The position numbers and the translations under genes are program-made. The notes under the pieces were generated by a model. It was given only the letters and a program-made list of their open reading frames with translations, had not been told where the DNA came from and made no database searches. Of a stretch of 64,000 nucleotides of DNA, positions 12,301 through 25,627 are shown piece after piece; within the stretch, counting starts at the first letter, position 1, and each line of letters begins with the position of its first letter. The DNA is taken from assembly GCF_000165425.1 (NCBI RefSeq), contig NW_001799244.1:64118-128117 (forward strand), in the 5' to 3' direction. The stretch comes from Paramecium tetraurelia (Eukaryota > Ciliophora > Oligohymenophorea > Peniculida > Parameciidae).

Positions 12301-15300
12301 AAAACAGATTAGTTGGGTTAGGATTACTTTAATGGAGTTAAATTATTTGGAAAATGGTAAGATTGCATTCTCTTGTGGAACGGTTGGTGTTATAATGGAT
12401 CCGAATATGCCCGTTGGATAATAATATTGCACTCAGACTTATTTCAGATATCATTAGGATGAAATCACTTGCATTGCCATTCATCCAAGAGGAAGAATAA
12501 TTGCAACAGGTACTAAAGCATTTGCTTTGAATGAGAAGCAATTAACTGCGATTTGTGTTTGGGAGGCTGAATCAAAGAAGGTTTTGTCAATGTTGAATGA
12601 TTTTCATACTAAAATGATTTATTGCTTAGAGTTTTCATACGATGGTGTTTTTTTATTATCATTTTCCTCGGAATATTCAATCGCAGTTCACGATTGGCAA
12701 ATTGGGTAGTTGATTATTACTGTAAAGACTATGAGATCTAACATTTATGGAATTTGCAGCAAGTCACCCACTGAGTTCATGTCTTGTGGATAGAGGAATG
12801 TCACATTCTATTAAATGAATGGAAGAAATATCAAATGTTATCCAGGCATTCTTAATAGCAATCAATTTGAACCAATGTTGTGCTGTTGTGTTGCATTTAA
12901 GGAGTCATATGAAATCACAGGATCTGAAAATGGTAACATTTTCCTTTGGAAAGATAACAAAAACAGCAAACATTACTAAGCTCATAGATCCAAGGTGAGT
13001 TCATTAGTTGCTGTTGGAAAAACCTAATTGTATAGTAGTGGTTTGGATGGTTAAATTAAGTTATGGGAAATGAATGGAAATAATTTGAATAATGTTGCAA
13101 CAGTTATTGATATTACTGAAGCTCTTCATTAACCTCAGCTGTAGTGAGAGGCCTTTCTATCGATATTAAGAATGATAACATCATAATAGCAACTAAATAA
13201 GCCCAGATGTATCATGCTCCACTTAAGAATGTTTAGAATTTGAAACTATTACTTGATTGCCATTATGGTGGAGAAGTATGGGGAATCGCAGCTAGTCGTA
13301 ACTCATAAACCATTATTACTTGCGGTGGAGACGGTGTTCTCCGTTAATGGGATATCAATCAATATACCTTGGTTAAATGTTCATCTCCATTTGAAAATGA
13401 CATAAGGGCAGTCGATTGGAGTTCAGATGGCAAATACTTAGCTGTAGGAGATGTGCGTGGATGCATTTACCTAGTTGAACCAACAAATATGAATATTTTG
13501 GATAAGAAGAATTCCAAAGCAGGATCCCTAAAATAGAGTACATAAGGAAAAACATTTTGGATAGAAGATATTAAGTTTTCACCGGACAGCACTAAAATTG
13601 CATTTGGTGCTCACGGCACATAGTCATAAGTAGAGGTATGGGAAATTGAAGGAGGTAAATTTTCTAAATAAAGTTCAATAAACATCTCATTGAATAGTAG
13701 TTTGATTAAATTAGATTGGGCTATGGATTCCATTCACATAGTAGTGAATTCATCAACTTATGAGTTGAAATTTGCAAATGTCTAATCTTTGAAGGATGTT
13801 CCAGGACCTTAAGTGAAAGAATTGGATTGGTACACTTGGACTTGTTTATTCGGTTTCAATGTTTAGGGAATTTATAAAAAGGATGAATATTCAGTGACTG
13901 CAGTTTGTGTTGATAACTAAAGATAGATATTGGCAACAGGAGAATATAATGGTATAATAAATCTGTATCAGTATCCTGCTGTTTGTTAATTCAACTAGAT
14001 TCATAAAGAATACCCTGGACATGCAAATGCTATTACAAGAATGAGATTCTCATTTGATGATAGTAAATTGATTTCAACAAGTGGTATGGATAGGGGAATA
14101 TTCATTTGGAAAACAGATTGGTCTAAATCGTAATAGTAGTTAATGTTGCAGGATGAGAATGCCTATGGAAAATTCGATGAGGATATTGATGATTTAGCTG
14201 CTCTATCAGTTCCATAGGAAAAGATTAGAAGATTTGGATCTGGATAAGTATGGCAAAGTGAGAAGAAGAGATAATCAATTCGAGAAGAATGAAGATCAAT
14301 AGAATTATAATGATCAGAATGAGAAAGGAGATGAATTCACTATCATTCGACCATGGATGGGAGCAATCAAAGAACCTTCCAATTATTATAAAGATCCATT
14401 GAACCAAAATAAACAGCCTTTGGTGGAATTGACCTTAGAATATGTTCATGGGTATCGTAGCAAGGATTGCAGAAATAATGTGAAATACTTAAAGAGAGGA
14501 CAGATTGTTTACAATGCTGCTGCATTAGCTGTTGTCTTAGATCCCAATCCCAATCCAAATACTAATTCAAATGCATAAAGATTTTTCAATCATCATACTG
14601 AAGATGTAGTCATGTTTGGATGTGTCTAATGATCAATTTAAGGTAGCTACTGGATAATTAGGAGCTAATCCATGTATTTACATATGGGAAAGCAACACTC
14701 AAGCCATCATCTGCTCAATTAGAGGTTATTTTACAAAAGGAATCTTACAATTGGCATTTAACGACTCAGGAGATAAATTAGCTGCTATTGGAATGGATGA
14801 TTGCCATCAATTATGCATTTTTGACATAATATCTAAATCTTTAACTGGAGGAACTTTGTTGGTCAAAGATCAAATTGGAAAGGATATTGTCACAGACATT
14901 AAATGGAAAAATGATTCTGAATTTGTTACATGCGGATTGAACCATCTTAAATTCTGGAAATTAGGACATGGAGGTTTGACTTACTCTAAGGCTTATCCTT
15001 AAAAACCTTTGTCTTATAAATATTTATGTGCAGCTGTCAACAATGAAGATTACTTGTTGGGTGCCGTGGATGGATCCTTGTAAATATTCTCTGGTGCCAA
15101 ATTCACAGCTTATTACTAATATCTAGAGGCCAATCGATCATTAGAAGCTATAAGTGTTTCCAAAGACTTGTATTTATATTCATCATCATTAGTGTTCTCA
15201 TCGGAGGAGCTGATTCTAAGATTGTCATTATAGATTCCAAGACTTACAAATTCAGTTTTATCTTTTAAGTTATCAGAATGCATGAGGAATTCATTGGGAT

Positions 15301-16466
15301 TAGAAGTCAAGTCCATATCGTTAGGATTGAGTGATTAGAAGACTTTACTTATATCAACTAATGCTGGAGATATTGTTGAATTAGTTACTAAAGATGCCAA
15401 AATCAATATTAACTCCAAATTTGCTGTTTCTAAAACCTTAATGAAATCTCATTGTTCTCCAAATAAGCGATCTTTGAATGAAATTTGGGGTTTGGCTATT
15501 AATCCACAAGATTCTGATCAATACTATACTTGTGGAGATGATGGAACTCTAAGATCTTGGTCTATCAGTCAAAAGAAAATGCTCAATTGCATCAAAACCA
15601 ATCTTGATGTTAATGGAGCAGAAATCAAACAAGATGAAGTTGGTGAATTGCCTGATAATACAAAAGGTAGATGTATAGCTGTTTCTTTGGATGGTATTTC
15701 AATATGCGTAGGATTTAAGGATGGAACATTTAGGGTATTTTATAAGTAATTAACTTAAGATATATGATAAAGAATTCAAATAAAAATATGTTAATAGATT
15801 AGCCAAAGAGTGGATTAGTGATATCAAATTCAGTCATGATCAATCTTGGATTGCAATTGGATCTCATGATAATTCCATATATATCTACAGTTTCCCAGAT
15901 ATGAAACAACGTTACAAACCACTCAAGAAACATTCAAGCTACATTACTCATATTGATTTCTCCATAGATGGAAATCATCTTCATAGCAATTGCGGAGGGT
16001 ATCTAATTAATACTTATGTTATTCAGATATGAACTATTGTTTTGGGAACTTCAAACTGGTAAATAATTGCCAAATGGAGCAAATTAATTAAGAGATGAGA
16101 AATGGTTGACTTGGACTACACCATACGGATGGCCAGTTTAAGGAATATGGCCAGATATCTAAGATGGCAGTGATATCAATGCTGCTGTCAGATCAAATAA
16201 GACATATAATGAAAAGGATAAACCCCCTGATAATTATCATTTGATTGCAACTGGTGATGATAACTCATAAATCAAAGTATTTAGGTATATGCTAAATGTA
16301 ATAATATAGATATCCTTGCGTTAAGAAAGAATCAGCATACATCTTAGGAAAAGGACATTCATCTCATATTACCAACATTGCTTGGTCAATGGAAGATCAT
16401 TACTTGTTTAGTATTGGCGGAGAAGACAATTCTATATTCTAATGGAAAATAAGTAAATTGAGATGA
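9311..16466 (+). CDS. Giant EF-hand / triple HELP-WD40 (EML-like) protein
   Basis: EML proteins bind microtubules through a HELP motif and tandem beta-propellers. Splicing nine introns of 22-31 nt gives ~2,306 residues. Start MGNEISNG has a glycine at position 2 that could be myristoylated. Three EF-hand-like loops follow (DISNDGRIDSHE, DFDHNKTITRNE, DTNKDASISLSE). Then come three EML units, each opened by a HELP segment (LDYIYGFRS, LDYVLGYEN, LEYVHGYRSKDCRNN) and followed by about a dozen WD blades (for example DGTLRSWS, GTIIVWD, GGEDNSIF). Known EMLs carry one or two units; three plus EF-hands is large. Four single-base frame changes (near 12205, 13131, 14220, 14612) interrupt it. They cancel overall, and blades continue cleanly across each. 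It may be one axonemal protein or a decaying locus; one gene is favoured. Confidence 0.85.
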
Positions 16467-16589
16467 TTTATTGTTAAAATTATCAATAAAATTAATTATT
16501 TATATTTAAATTGATCATATTTGCTATTAAATTTGAGTTTAATTAGTTCAACATTGAAATAAATATTTGATATTTTTGTATTAAGATAT

Positions 16590-17778
16590 TCAAAATATTG
16601 TGCAACAATTATTTCTAGCCTTTTCTGGAACTGTTGTTTTTTCTATTTAATAGAGCACAATTAATCCTTCAAATAACCTCTTGGTTACAATAGCTTCTGT
16701 GACACCAAATCTTGCTGATGGGGAAATGTCAGCAGTTCCTTCTTGATCCACAGATGAGTGCTCACCACCGATTCCTCTTGCTTATAATCCAATTGATTTT
16801 GCTTTATCTTTCAAATTGGCTTCGTCTGTTCCAGCTTTACTAAGATTTGGGAATTTGCCCAAGATAGATTATCTTTTTCCAGTTCCCATATTGGTTGGAC
16901 ATGTTGTTATGATACCATAGACTGGATGCTCAGCAAATTTGAGACCACTCTTTTCAATACCATTTAATAATTCATGAAGGGATTAATCAACCTTGCCTAA
17001 ATCATTTCCTTAGACAATTGAAATAATTCTTAATTAATCTTCTTCTCCTACCCAAACCCATTTTACTCTCATCTTAACTTATCCAGATTCCTCTTCCAAA
17101 TGGCCAATCTGATGCTACACCATTCGACATTAAATGATTGTCACTTGTCATATCTATAAATAAGAAATGCCTTTTCCTTAACTCATCAGCCTTTTGATCT
17201 GATATAAAATTCTTATGACCTGGTGTTAGACTGTAATAATTTCCTGGAATTCCAAAGTTTTCAAACACAGTTACCATTTGATTCTCAAATTTGATCCTCT
17301 CATCCTTATCCATTGATGATGGTAAATTGTAACCAACAACATTTCTGGCCACTCTGGCTCTCATTGAAACCTTCTCCAATGCAGGATCAATCTTTGTTAA
17401 TACATATTCACCAACTGGGATATTCCAATCATGTTCTTGCTTCGTCTCCCCTTCGATCTTATGATATTCTCTGATTATTGGTTCTAGATAAAACAGAAAA
17501 ACATCATAATCCTCTGGTCTTGTGGCTGATATACCAACTTAGCTATCATCATTTGTTAGACCGGCTATCACTATATCTAAGAATCGTTATTAGTCTTCAG
17601 CAGACATTGTTTTCACCTTCTCAACTACTGCTTGAGTATAATGTTTGTTGGCTAAGCTCACCTTTATATTCTTCAACTCATCCCATCTGGCCTATATCTT
17701 ATTAAAATCAACATTCCCTTGTTCATCTAAGTAGAGCTTCCTTACATCCTATTTAGCAAAGATTTTGTGTTAAGACAT
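16590..17778 (-). CDS. Arginine kinase (phosphagen kinase; one frame break)
   Basis: Transfers phosphate reversibly between ATP and a guanidino acceptor, buffering ATP, in ciliates notably for ciliary beating. About 395 residues, no intron. Motifs: RARVARNVVGYNLPS near the start of the catalytic domain, SDWPFGRGIW, WVGEEDQLRIISI, and the active-site ITTCPTNMGTG with the reactive Cys, then SSVDQEGTADIS and FGVTEAIV. The frame changes by one base in an AAAA run near 17061, between DESK and WVWVGEED, where the family has no insertion. C-terminus NNCCTIF is Cys-rich and could be lipidated (inference). Arginine rather than creatine specificity is inferred from what is known of Paramecium enzymes, not proven here. 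Confidence 0.88.
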
Positions 17779-17976
17779 TGCAATTTATAAATAACTTTAT
17801 CACTTCATTTTTGTTAAAAACGTATATAAATTCACCAAATTAATTAAACATAATGGGAATACATAACTTCCCTTTTACAATACTTTGATTTTCTCCTTAA
17901 TTTCTAATGATTTCCAACAATACTCCACTCAACTAGTATGACAAAATCTTCATTTATTAATATAACTATTATTAAA

Positions 17977-19656
17977 ATGTCTGTTCACACAAGTCCTAAG
18001 AGCTCTTTCTTAAGTTCAGCTCGCACAAGACCATAAACAGCTGTGACAAGCCCTCGAAGACCTCAATTTCAGTAAATAAATATTGCATCTTAGACTATCT
18101 ATTCCAAATGATGATCAAGATCAATAACTATTAATCAACAAATATACTGCCGCTACAAGTCTCACACCAAGGAGTTTGCTCAAGTTGCAAGAGAAGAAAG
18201 TCAATGTAGGAGCAAGATCTGAAAATGTATCGTGCAATTTGAGGGTTACAAAAGAATAGGCTGAAATTGATCCACCAGAGGACTATTTCGAAAAGGAAGT
18301 GTAAATTAATCAGGATGAATATGAGCAATTCAAAAAAAACTTTCATAGAATTGTTTTTGATGCTTTCGGAAATTATATTTACACCAAACCAGGACCCATT
18401 GATGAAGAATTTAAACTTTAAGTTTCTGTAATATATATTTGTAAACTAAGTCAGCATTGAATACGCAAAAGCATACTTCAAGCAGTCTCAAGAAAAAACT
18501 GTAAATCAAGACTCAGAGTTTCCAACCCAAAAAAACCATTGAAAACTTGGTCAAAAGCACCTCAGAAATGGCTAAAATGAATCCAAGAAGAAGAGCCATT
18601 CTGGAAATCAAATAAAAGGCAGAGAACTCTCTTTATACGATGATCAATAATCTTGCCAAAGAAAAAGTCTTGAGCGAATCCAAGGCTTAATTAGAGTAAG
18701 TTACACAATAAATGCTCATCTACATCGATAAATTTACAAGAGAAAAGTACCCTATTATCTATAATTAGCTAAGAACTTGTGGATTAATTAGAAATGGCTA
18801 AGGGGAAGATCTTTGAATTGTAGAGTTCGAATGAAAGTCTGAATTTTAAGAATATTCAACTTCTCAAAGAAATCAAGCTTTCCAAATAATAATTAGACGA
18901 ACTCAAGAGGAGCACAGTTGAAATTGAAAAGTTCATTCCTTAATTCAACATTATGACTAAGAGGTTCGAAAACTTTTAAGCTGAAAAATTCATAGATAAA
19001 TATGATTATTTTGAGAATTAAAACTTGATTCTCACCAAAAGAGTGTCAGATTTAGAGCTCGACAACATTTAACTTGAAAAATAACTTTTGCATCTACAAA
19101 AGGATTTAGAAATCAAACAATAAGTTAGCAAACATCAATACGATATGGATTTTAAATCATCCTCTAATAAATAAGATGCACCTGATTAAGATTACGAACA
19201 ATATAAGGATATGTATTTGAACTTGTTTAAGAAAATACTATAAATATATAGTGATTGGACTAGTAAATCTAAAGCTCTATTGCCTGACAAAATGGATGGA
19301 GGTCCAAGAGCAAATTTAGTTGAACCTTTAGAAATGTTGTAAAATATGGAAAAAATGATAACTATCTCCTCTAGCGAAAAGCTCTAATCCTACTTAAGAA
19401 AAATTATAGTCAGTGCTAATTAGTTGTAAAGGAAATATTTAACTGAAAATGTCAATGAAAAATTTGATCCAGATAAAATTTATGAAAGAATTATTAAATT
19501 AGTAGACAATTTAAAGGCGCAAATTTCAAATCTACAATCTTAATTGTAAAGCTAAAAATAATCACAAAATGTATTACTAATTGTATTATTTAGTGTTTAA
19601 CATAAGTGCAAACCTAGAGGTCAAAGTCTTTTCTTCATGAAAAAGAATAAAATTGA
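17977..19656 (+). CDS. Coiled-coil protein of unknown function
   Basis: 527 residues after removing introns of 22, 29, 22 and 23 nt. The start chosen is the second in-frame ATG, which follows ATTAAA and gives MSVHTSPKSSFL; an ATG 39 bp upstream is also in frame. The first ~130 residues are S/P/R-rich; from about residue 150 the chain is almost continuously helical with K/E/Q/L heptads (AKGKIFELQSSNESLNF, RVSDLELDNIQLEKQ). A short globular segment (IYSDWTSKSKALLPDKMDGG) lies near residue 390. Possibly a basal-body, rootlet or ciliary protein; no family recognised. Divergent from arginine kinase across ~200 bp. Confidence 0.7.
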
Positions 19657-19721
19657 TTATGAATAACTTTAACTTTTTCAGATAAAACATAATATTATTA
19701 AATCTAATTTCAATTCACATT

Positions 19722-21721
19722 TCAAGATAGTCTTTTAGATTAAACGAAAACCATGTAGTCTTCTTTAAACCTCTTCTCTTAGCTTGCATCACTTTATTTT
19801 AAGTTCTTAATAATTTAATCAGACGATTTATATTTCCAACCAGATACAACTTTGTCTTTCGATTTCAAATCTCCTTTGACATTTCGAAAGGAGGCTTAAA
19901 TTACTTATTAAATCTATTTGGCCTTTTTCTCAGGGTTCTCTGATTTGTATGCCTATTAATACATCAAAGATAAAACAAGGTTATCTCTTGGAATTCTAGG
20001 CAACCTACTAATTGACTCAAAGACCTAATTCAAATCTACTTTAGAATTTGAAGATGAGTTCTAGGCCATAGTTGGTAATCTCGGATTCAACTGGCTATTT
20101 CTCCTTCTCTCTGGACTACTCCTTTCGGTATAAAAGAAGGTTCTTTCATTATGTAAATGACATTATACTTATCTTTATGACTTCTAATACAATGATCATC
20201 AGAACATTGGGTTTATAAAGGCATCTTAAGTAATTTAGCCTAGTATTGCTAAAGTGCGTTGCTGTAGACCCGTTATAAAATAGTTTTAATGGGTGAATTT
20301 CCAATAGATTTAATATCCTGAATATTACTGTCTGCAAGATTTTGGAACACTTTGACTTGACTGAGTTTATCTCCCTGAACTTCTATGATCTATTTGTTAA
20401 CAATCTATTTTGAGGATTCATTTCTTCGATTAGTTAATTGATCTTGAGCTGCTTGGAAGATTTCATCTTTTTAATTAACTTAAGATTTGGCTGTTTCAAA
20501 AATTAGAGTCCAATGTTTAAGTATTACTTTTGAAGTACTTTTAAAGTTTTCATAAATTTGTATATTTCCTAGATTATCAAAGAATTTAGATTGTCCAATT
20601 TTATACACAGTAAGTCTAGGAGATATCACCCTTGCTCTAGTAAATCTTGGTATGTTATGGAAAACTTCCACTTCTCCAAAATGTTGATATTCACCATAAG
20701 AGGACAGAACGATTTGTTTAGATTTCAACTATTTAGACAATTCTACTTAGCCATTAATTATGAAATATATGTGATTGGATCTTTCATTTTCTTCATACAG
20801 TATTTCTGATGCTTTATATGTGATTTGATGACACTCTATAAGGATCCCCATAATTTCATTCAATTCGAAGTCAATTTCTTTGAAAATTGGAGTTTGAGTA
20901 AAGTAGTTTATTTTATCATCCAAAGATTTACTAAGAAAGGGATCTAAAAGTTATAAATAGGCTTGTTCACTAAGGAATACGAGATGCGAGTTCTCAATTG
21001 CAAAAACAGTAGAAGCTCTTGGACTGTACATTTTGATTGCTGCTTCACCGAAAGCGCTGTGGTTTATAAAGAATATTACTCTCCATTGATTAAGACTTTG
21101 AGAACTTTATAATCTGGAAAAGCACTCTTCAATCCATAGGGATCAGGATCATTCCTTCTCATATTTTGTTGTTTAGCCTTGCCTTCTTATTCCGACTCTA
21201 ACTTAAGAAAACCAACCATTTTGTCTTTAGGTTTCATCACTACACATTTTCCATCTAAAAGGATATAATATTTTTTATTTGAGTCTCCTTACCTATAAAC
21301 TGCAGTATTTGCAGGAACATATGAATATCTAAAATCTATGGCTATATTACCTTAACTCAGAGTAGACCTTATTCATAATTTCAACTGGGACTTGTTCTTT
21401 CATCAATTTGATGGAACTAACCGATTGCAATTATTCTATCAATAATGGAGAAGTGGGAAGTATAAAATTAGGTGGACTTTTAGCCCTCAACCGAGATGAC
21501 ATTTTACCAATCCTGGGACTAACTTCAGAATCAATTTAGGGTCGACTGTTTAGCTCTTATTTTATGGCTTCAATATCCAAAAGCTTTTTCTATCTTCTGG
21601 TGTAATTTTACAGGAGTTATTGTTATAACTGCAATTCTTCTTCTGAATCTGATTTATTCTGAGGTTTCTTGAAATCAAAAAGTTAACGATCAGAAACTAC
21701 GAATTAGGAAGGCATATTCAT
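19722..21721 (-). CDS. Protein with two cyclic-nucleotide-binding domains
   Basis: 642 residues after removing introns of 22, 23 and 26 nt. The first cNMP-binding fold spans roughly residues 130-260: a beta-roll (YYILLDGKCVVMKP) and the phosphate-binding cassette NGDAFGEAAI followed by RASTVFAIENSHLVFL, very close to the FGE...R-A-T consensus. A second, more divergent fold follows (IYFIINGQVEL, HFGEVEVFHNIPRFTRARV), with the cassette arginine retained in RARV. The C-terminal ~200 residues are basic and unstructured. No kinase or channel segment is visible, so this is neither PKG nor a channel. It is not an obvious PKA regulatory subunit because no RRxS inhibitor site is evident. A cAMP/cGMP sensor in ciliary signalling is a reasonable inference. 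Confidence 0.82.
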
Positions 21722-21965
21722 TTTAAGATAAAATACTCTAATAATAAAGTTTATATTATTCGTTTATTGGAAACATGATGTAAACTTAAAGTAATTCTTG
21801 ATGATGTATATAAATTTAATTAATTAGTATTATAAACCCATTTTCTTTGACTAAAATTTATCAAACAAAGTATTAATGAGAATGATAATTGCTAAAATTA
21901 TGAAATATATTTAACTTAATTGCAGATAAGTATTAAGATAAATTTATAAAATAGTATTATCAAGT

Positions 21966-24701
21966 TCAATTATACTCTAATTGTGCAAATACTTCAGCAA
22001 TCATCTCCAATTTCACAGGTTTAGTAATAAAGGCATCAAAACCAACATTTTCACACCTTTCCTATTCACTTTCATCATCAAATCCCGAGATCGCAATTAT
22101 TTTTACATCCTCAATGACTTTTTTGGCAATCTAATTTAAATTCTGATATTACCATATCTCGAATCTTAGCAACAGCCTTCCACCCATTTAAAATCGGCAT
22201 GAAGAGATCCATCAGAACATATTTAATGTTCTTGCTTTTCTGAAATGTTATTAACTATACACATATTACAAAAATAATTACTTTATTAATAGCTTATTAA
22301 CCATTATAGGCTTCTAAAAATGAAACATTTAATGAAATATCCTACAATAACAATTTCAAGGCCAATACGTTAAATGGTTGATCATCAACAATCAGTATTG
22401 AAAATGTTTTGTTTTACAAAGTCTTTTGTAATCTTGATCGAGGATCCATTATTTCTTACGAGTCATCCAAAGTCTGCTCTTTAATTTTTATTCTGCTTGC
22501 TGTTGGAGATTTTAGATTTTACAAAATGTTAATGTTTTATAATTTCTACTGTCCTTCATCCTCATGTTCTGGATTCAAATCAAAGCCTGCCTCCGTATCA
22601 TTTTTATCAACAGGTCTTGAGTAAACACGTAAAATTGATGACCTCACAAATTTTTATTACATTTCCTATTCATCAATTAGAGAGGGACTGTCAAGATTAA
22701 AGTTTTTAGAGCTGCTCTCCTATTTGAAAACACTAATATAATTAGGTGATCTCTTAGGATCGTCAGGCAATCGAGAATAAATCTGAAATGACATTCTCGT
22801 TCCTTTGTTTTGCTCACTCCATAGATCAATTTTCTCGGATGGACCCAACAATTTGATAAGCTTCTTACAAACCATCAATCCAATCCCAGTTCCACTCTTA
22901 TTTTGGACATCCTTACTTGGATATGTGGCATACATATTGAATAATTTAGGCTTGATTAGATCCGAGATACCACAACCTGTATCTTGAATAGATATGGTAT
23001 AAACCATCCTACCCTGTCCAGATTAAGACTTAACAGATTTTCCAGATAACTATTTCCGCAACTGCCCTACTGATTATTAATTTTATTATTGATGGAGCAC
23101 ACTTTTGGATGAAATTGTTCTAACTATATGATTAGCTTTATCAGTCTGTGGAGATTCAACTGATATTGTGATTGATCCTTGTTCAGTAAATTTTAATGAA
23201 TTAGAAATAAAATTCATAAGAATCTATTTGATACGATTAGGATCACTATAGATTTAAAAAGAAGGAATGTCATAATGTGTTTATATAACAACTCCTTTTT
23301 GTTCAGCTTAAATAGCTACCAATTCAACCACTTCATCTATAATTTCGTTTAAATAAAAGTCACTAACACTCAATCTTAACTGGTTTTTCTGGATCCTGGC
23401 AAAATCTAAAATGTCATAAATCATGTACAACATCAAGTACACATTCTTTCTAATTATTCTCAAATAATATTTGGAAGGAGCACTAAGATTGTATCTTTCC
23501 TCCATCGCCTCTACTATGGTACAGATTCCATTAATGGGAGTCTTAAAATCATGAAACACAGTCGCCAATATCTAATCCTTATTGTCGTTTTGTCTTTTGC
23601 TTTCTTCAAGTTCTTCAGTCAATATTTGTAACAACTTTTGGCTCTCCAAGTCTTTCAAGGAAATCATAAAAGCTTCTTTATTTTTCCAAATGCAATGCTG
23701 CACTGTTATATTCATTTTTTTTTATTTCAACTCGTTAATCCCAAATAATTTATATTGGCTATCCTTAAATCTGAATTTGCTCTTTCCGTGAGGGGTATCG
23801 TCATTGAATTAATTGGAAAGTTGAAATTTTTGATTTTCAATTTAAACTTTAGGACTTTCAATATTTATGAAGTCCTGCTTTTCTATATTGATTTCGTCTT
23901 GCAATAATGTAGTTATTTTTTTATTTTATTGAGTTTCAATAAATTGATAATCTTCATTTGATATTTCTTTTAATCTGCAGTATTAGAACCTGCTTTTTCG
24001 CTCAATTTATTATTGCTGTTCCTCAAAAACACTCTTCAATGTTTTTTGCGATGAGTCCTAAAATTATTGGAGACAATGAATAAAGTAATCTTAGTTTGTG
24101 GATGTATAATTAAATTCTTATTCCATTTGATTGCTATGAAAAAGTGGTTCTTTTGTTTCAGCATCAAGTATCAGAACTGGGTTCGTCAAAGTTTTTTAAA
24201 AAAAATCAATTATTGAAGAAGAAAGAATCTCTTGAGATTGATCAACAATAAATATAAAAGGAATAAAAGCCAATCCTAAATATGGAAACATATTCATATA
24301 AAATTGTAATCTGATACAAATGTAGAAATAAGTTATAGAAAATATAGTGATTCGAAATGGCATCCTTTCTATTGATGTTGTTAAAATAAATAATCTGAGA
24401 CTTAAAAAGAAAATATATTCCTATTTATTAATATAGTTTATACAGAAGATTAAAGAGATCCTAAAAACTCAATCTATAATATTTAGCATACAAGGTATGA
24501 AACACCTAAAAAAGTTTCTCTAATCAGGTCATTTAAAAACCTTTTATATTACAAAACAATAAATGCTATCATCAAAATTAGCTCTGCTATGAATATTATA
24601 CTAAAGTTAAAACAACAGCTAGCCTAGATAAAACTGACTATTCCAGCAACCAAACTAATCGCAGCATCACAGAATCCAAAATATAGTAATCTATTATTCA
24701 T
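21966..24701 (-). CDS. Membrane hybrid histidine kinase with receiver domain
   Basis: Two-component sensor kinase: autophosphorylates a His, then passes phosphate to an Asp in its own receiver. 887 residues after removing introns of 23, 27 and 22 nt. N-terminal ~150 residues contain several hydrophobic helices (SIIFIAELILMIAFIVL; PYLGLAFIPFIFIV), so the sensor is membrane-embedded. A coiled linker follows, then the H-box FHDFKTPINGI, the N-box NFISNSLKFTEQG, G1 IQDTGCGI and G2 GTGIGLMVCKKL. The C-terminal receiver has the acidic pair LIVDDQPFN, phospho-Asp in VLMDLFMP, and GFDAFITKPVK with the conserved Lys. All key residues are present, so both halves should be active. No HPt domain is fused; a separate one is expected. 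Confidence 0.88.
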
Positions 24702-25035
24702 ATTAAATTAAAATTATTATAAATCAATTCTTAACATCCAAAAATTAAGTATTCTAAATACCCTCTTTGAGTGAACAAAATATTTTTGTATTAAATTTAT
24801 CAAAAACATTTGTACTAAATGGATTCACAAAGAGTACTATAATTTACCAATTAATTAAGATATAATTTTTAATAACTCATTAATTAATATAATAAAATGG
24901 TAATTCAATTCAAATTTTGAATTTTGGTGAATAAAATATAAATAAGTTACTATTTTTTAATTTCAATAATTTTTACTTTTGATGGACCAACCTTTTTCAA
25001 AGATCATTTACACAGATATTTTCAAGTATTTAATC
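24702..25035 (-). other. AT-rich intergenic interval
   Basis: Upstream of the histidine kinase start. Nothing but A/T runs and short TGA-bounded frames; presumably its promoter and 5' region. Confidence 0.5.
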
Positions 25036-25209
25036 TCACTTTAATAGTTATTCTTCATTCTCACAGAATTGCCCTTAAAAATATTGTTAATCAGATGAAG
25101 AATTATGAAAAAATTATAAAAACTTACTCAATATAAGGTAATCATCATTTTATTTATCTATGTATGTTTTCTTTTTGGCATTATTGCACTGATATTTCTT
25201 AGGATCCAT
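25036..25209 (-). CDS. Possible small basic protein
   Basis: A 57-codon frame starting MDPKKYQCNNAKKKTYIDKQ and ending at TGA. N-terminal part looks protein-like, the rest is Q/F-rich and may be readthrough into an intron or UTR beginning at a GTAAG near codon 27. No homologue recognised. It may be the first exon of a short gene whose remainder I cannot define. Confidence 0.22.
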
Positions 25210-25627
25210 TTTGAGTCACCATATATCATATCTAATTATATATGACATCGAAAAACAAAAATAACAAATTAATGTTATTTATAAACTACATTGAAAGCAA
25301 TTGAATTAAATAGTATAGATTTCACGAAAAGATTTCGGTAAAACATAAATTTTAATCTTAAAGCAAATTTTAAGATTTAGTAATAACCTGTTAAAAATTA
25401 ACTACTTTTATTATACACTATTTCAGTAGCTAATATTTAATAAATAACAAAAAAATCATTTTTCCATAATAATTGTACATTAAAACTTATAGGAATTCTA
25501 GAGACTTTGCTGAATACAAAGATTCTCTAATTTTACATTATTTAAGAACCAATTATAAATTATCTTGTTAAAAGTCATAAAATTAAGATATTGATCTTAT
25601 AATTAAATAATATAGATTAAAACTTTT
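25210..25627 (-). other. AT-rich intergenic interval with a small inverted repeat
   Basis: No gene seen. Around 25498-25533 an imperfect inverted repeat (AGAGACTTTG ... CAAAGATTCTCT, ~7-nt loop) could fold as a hairpin downstream of the pseudokinase stop. Its role, if any, is unknown. Confidence 0.35.

Noticed and set aside
14606-14642. A 37-nt intron explaining the third EML unit's break
   Set aside because: It would remove the conserved VVCLDVSNDQFK strand that matches other EML proteins.
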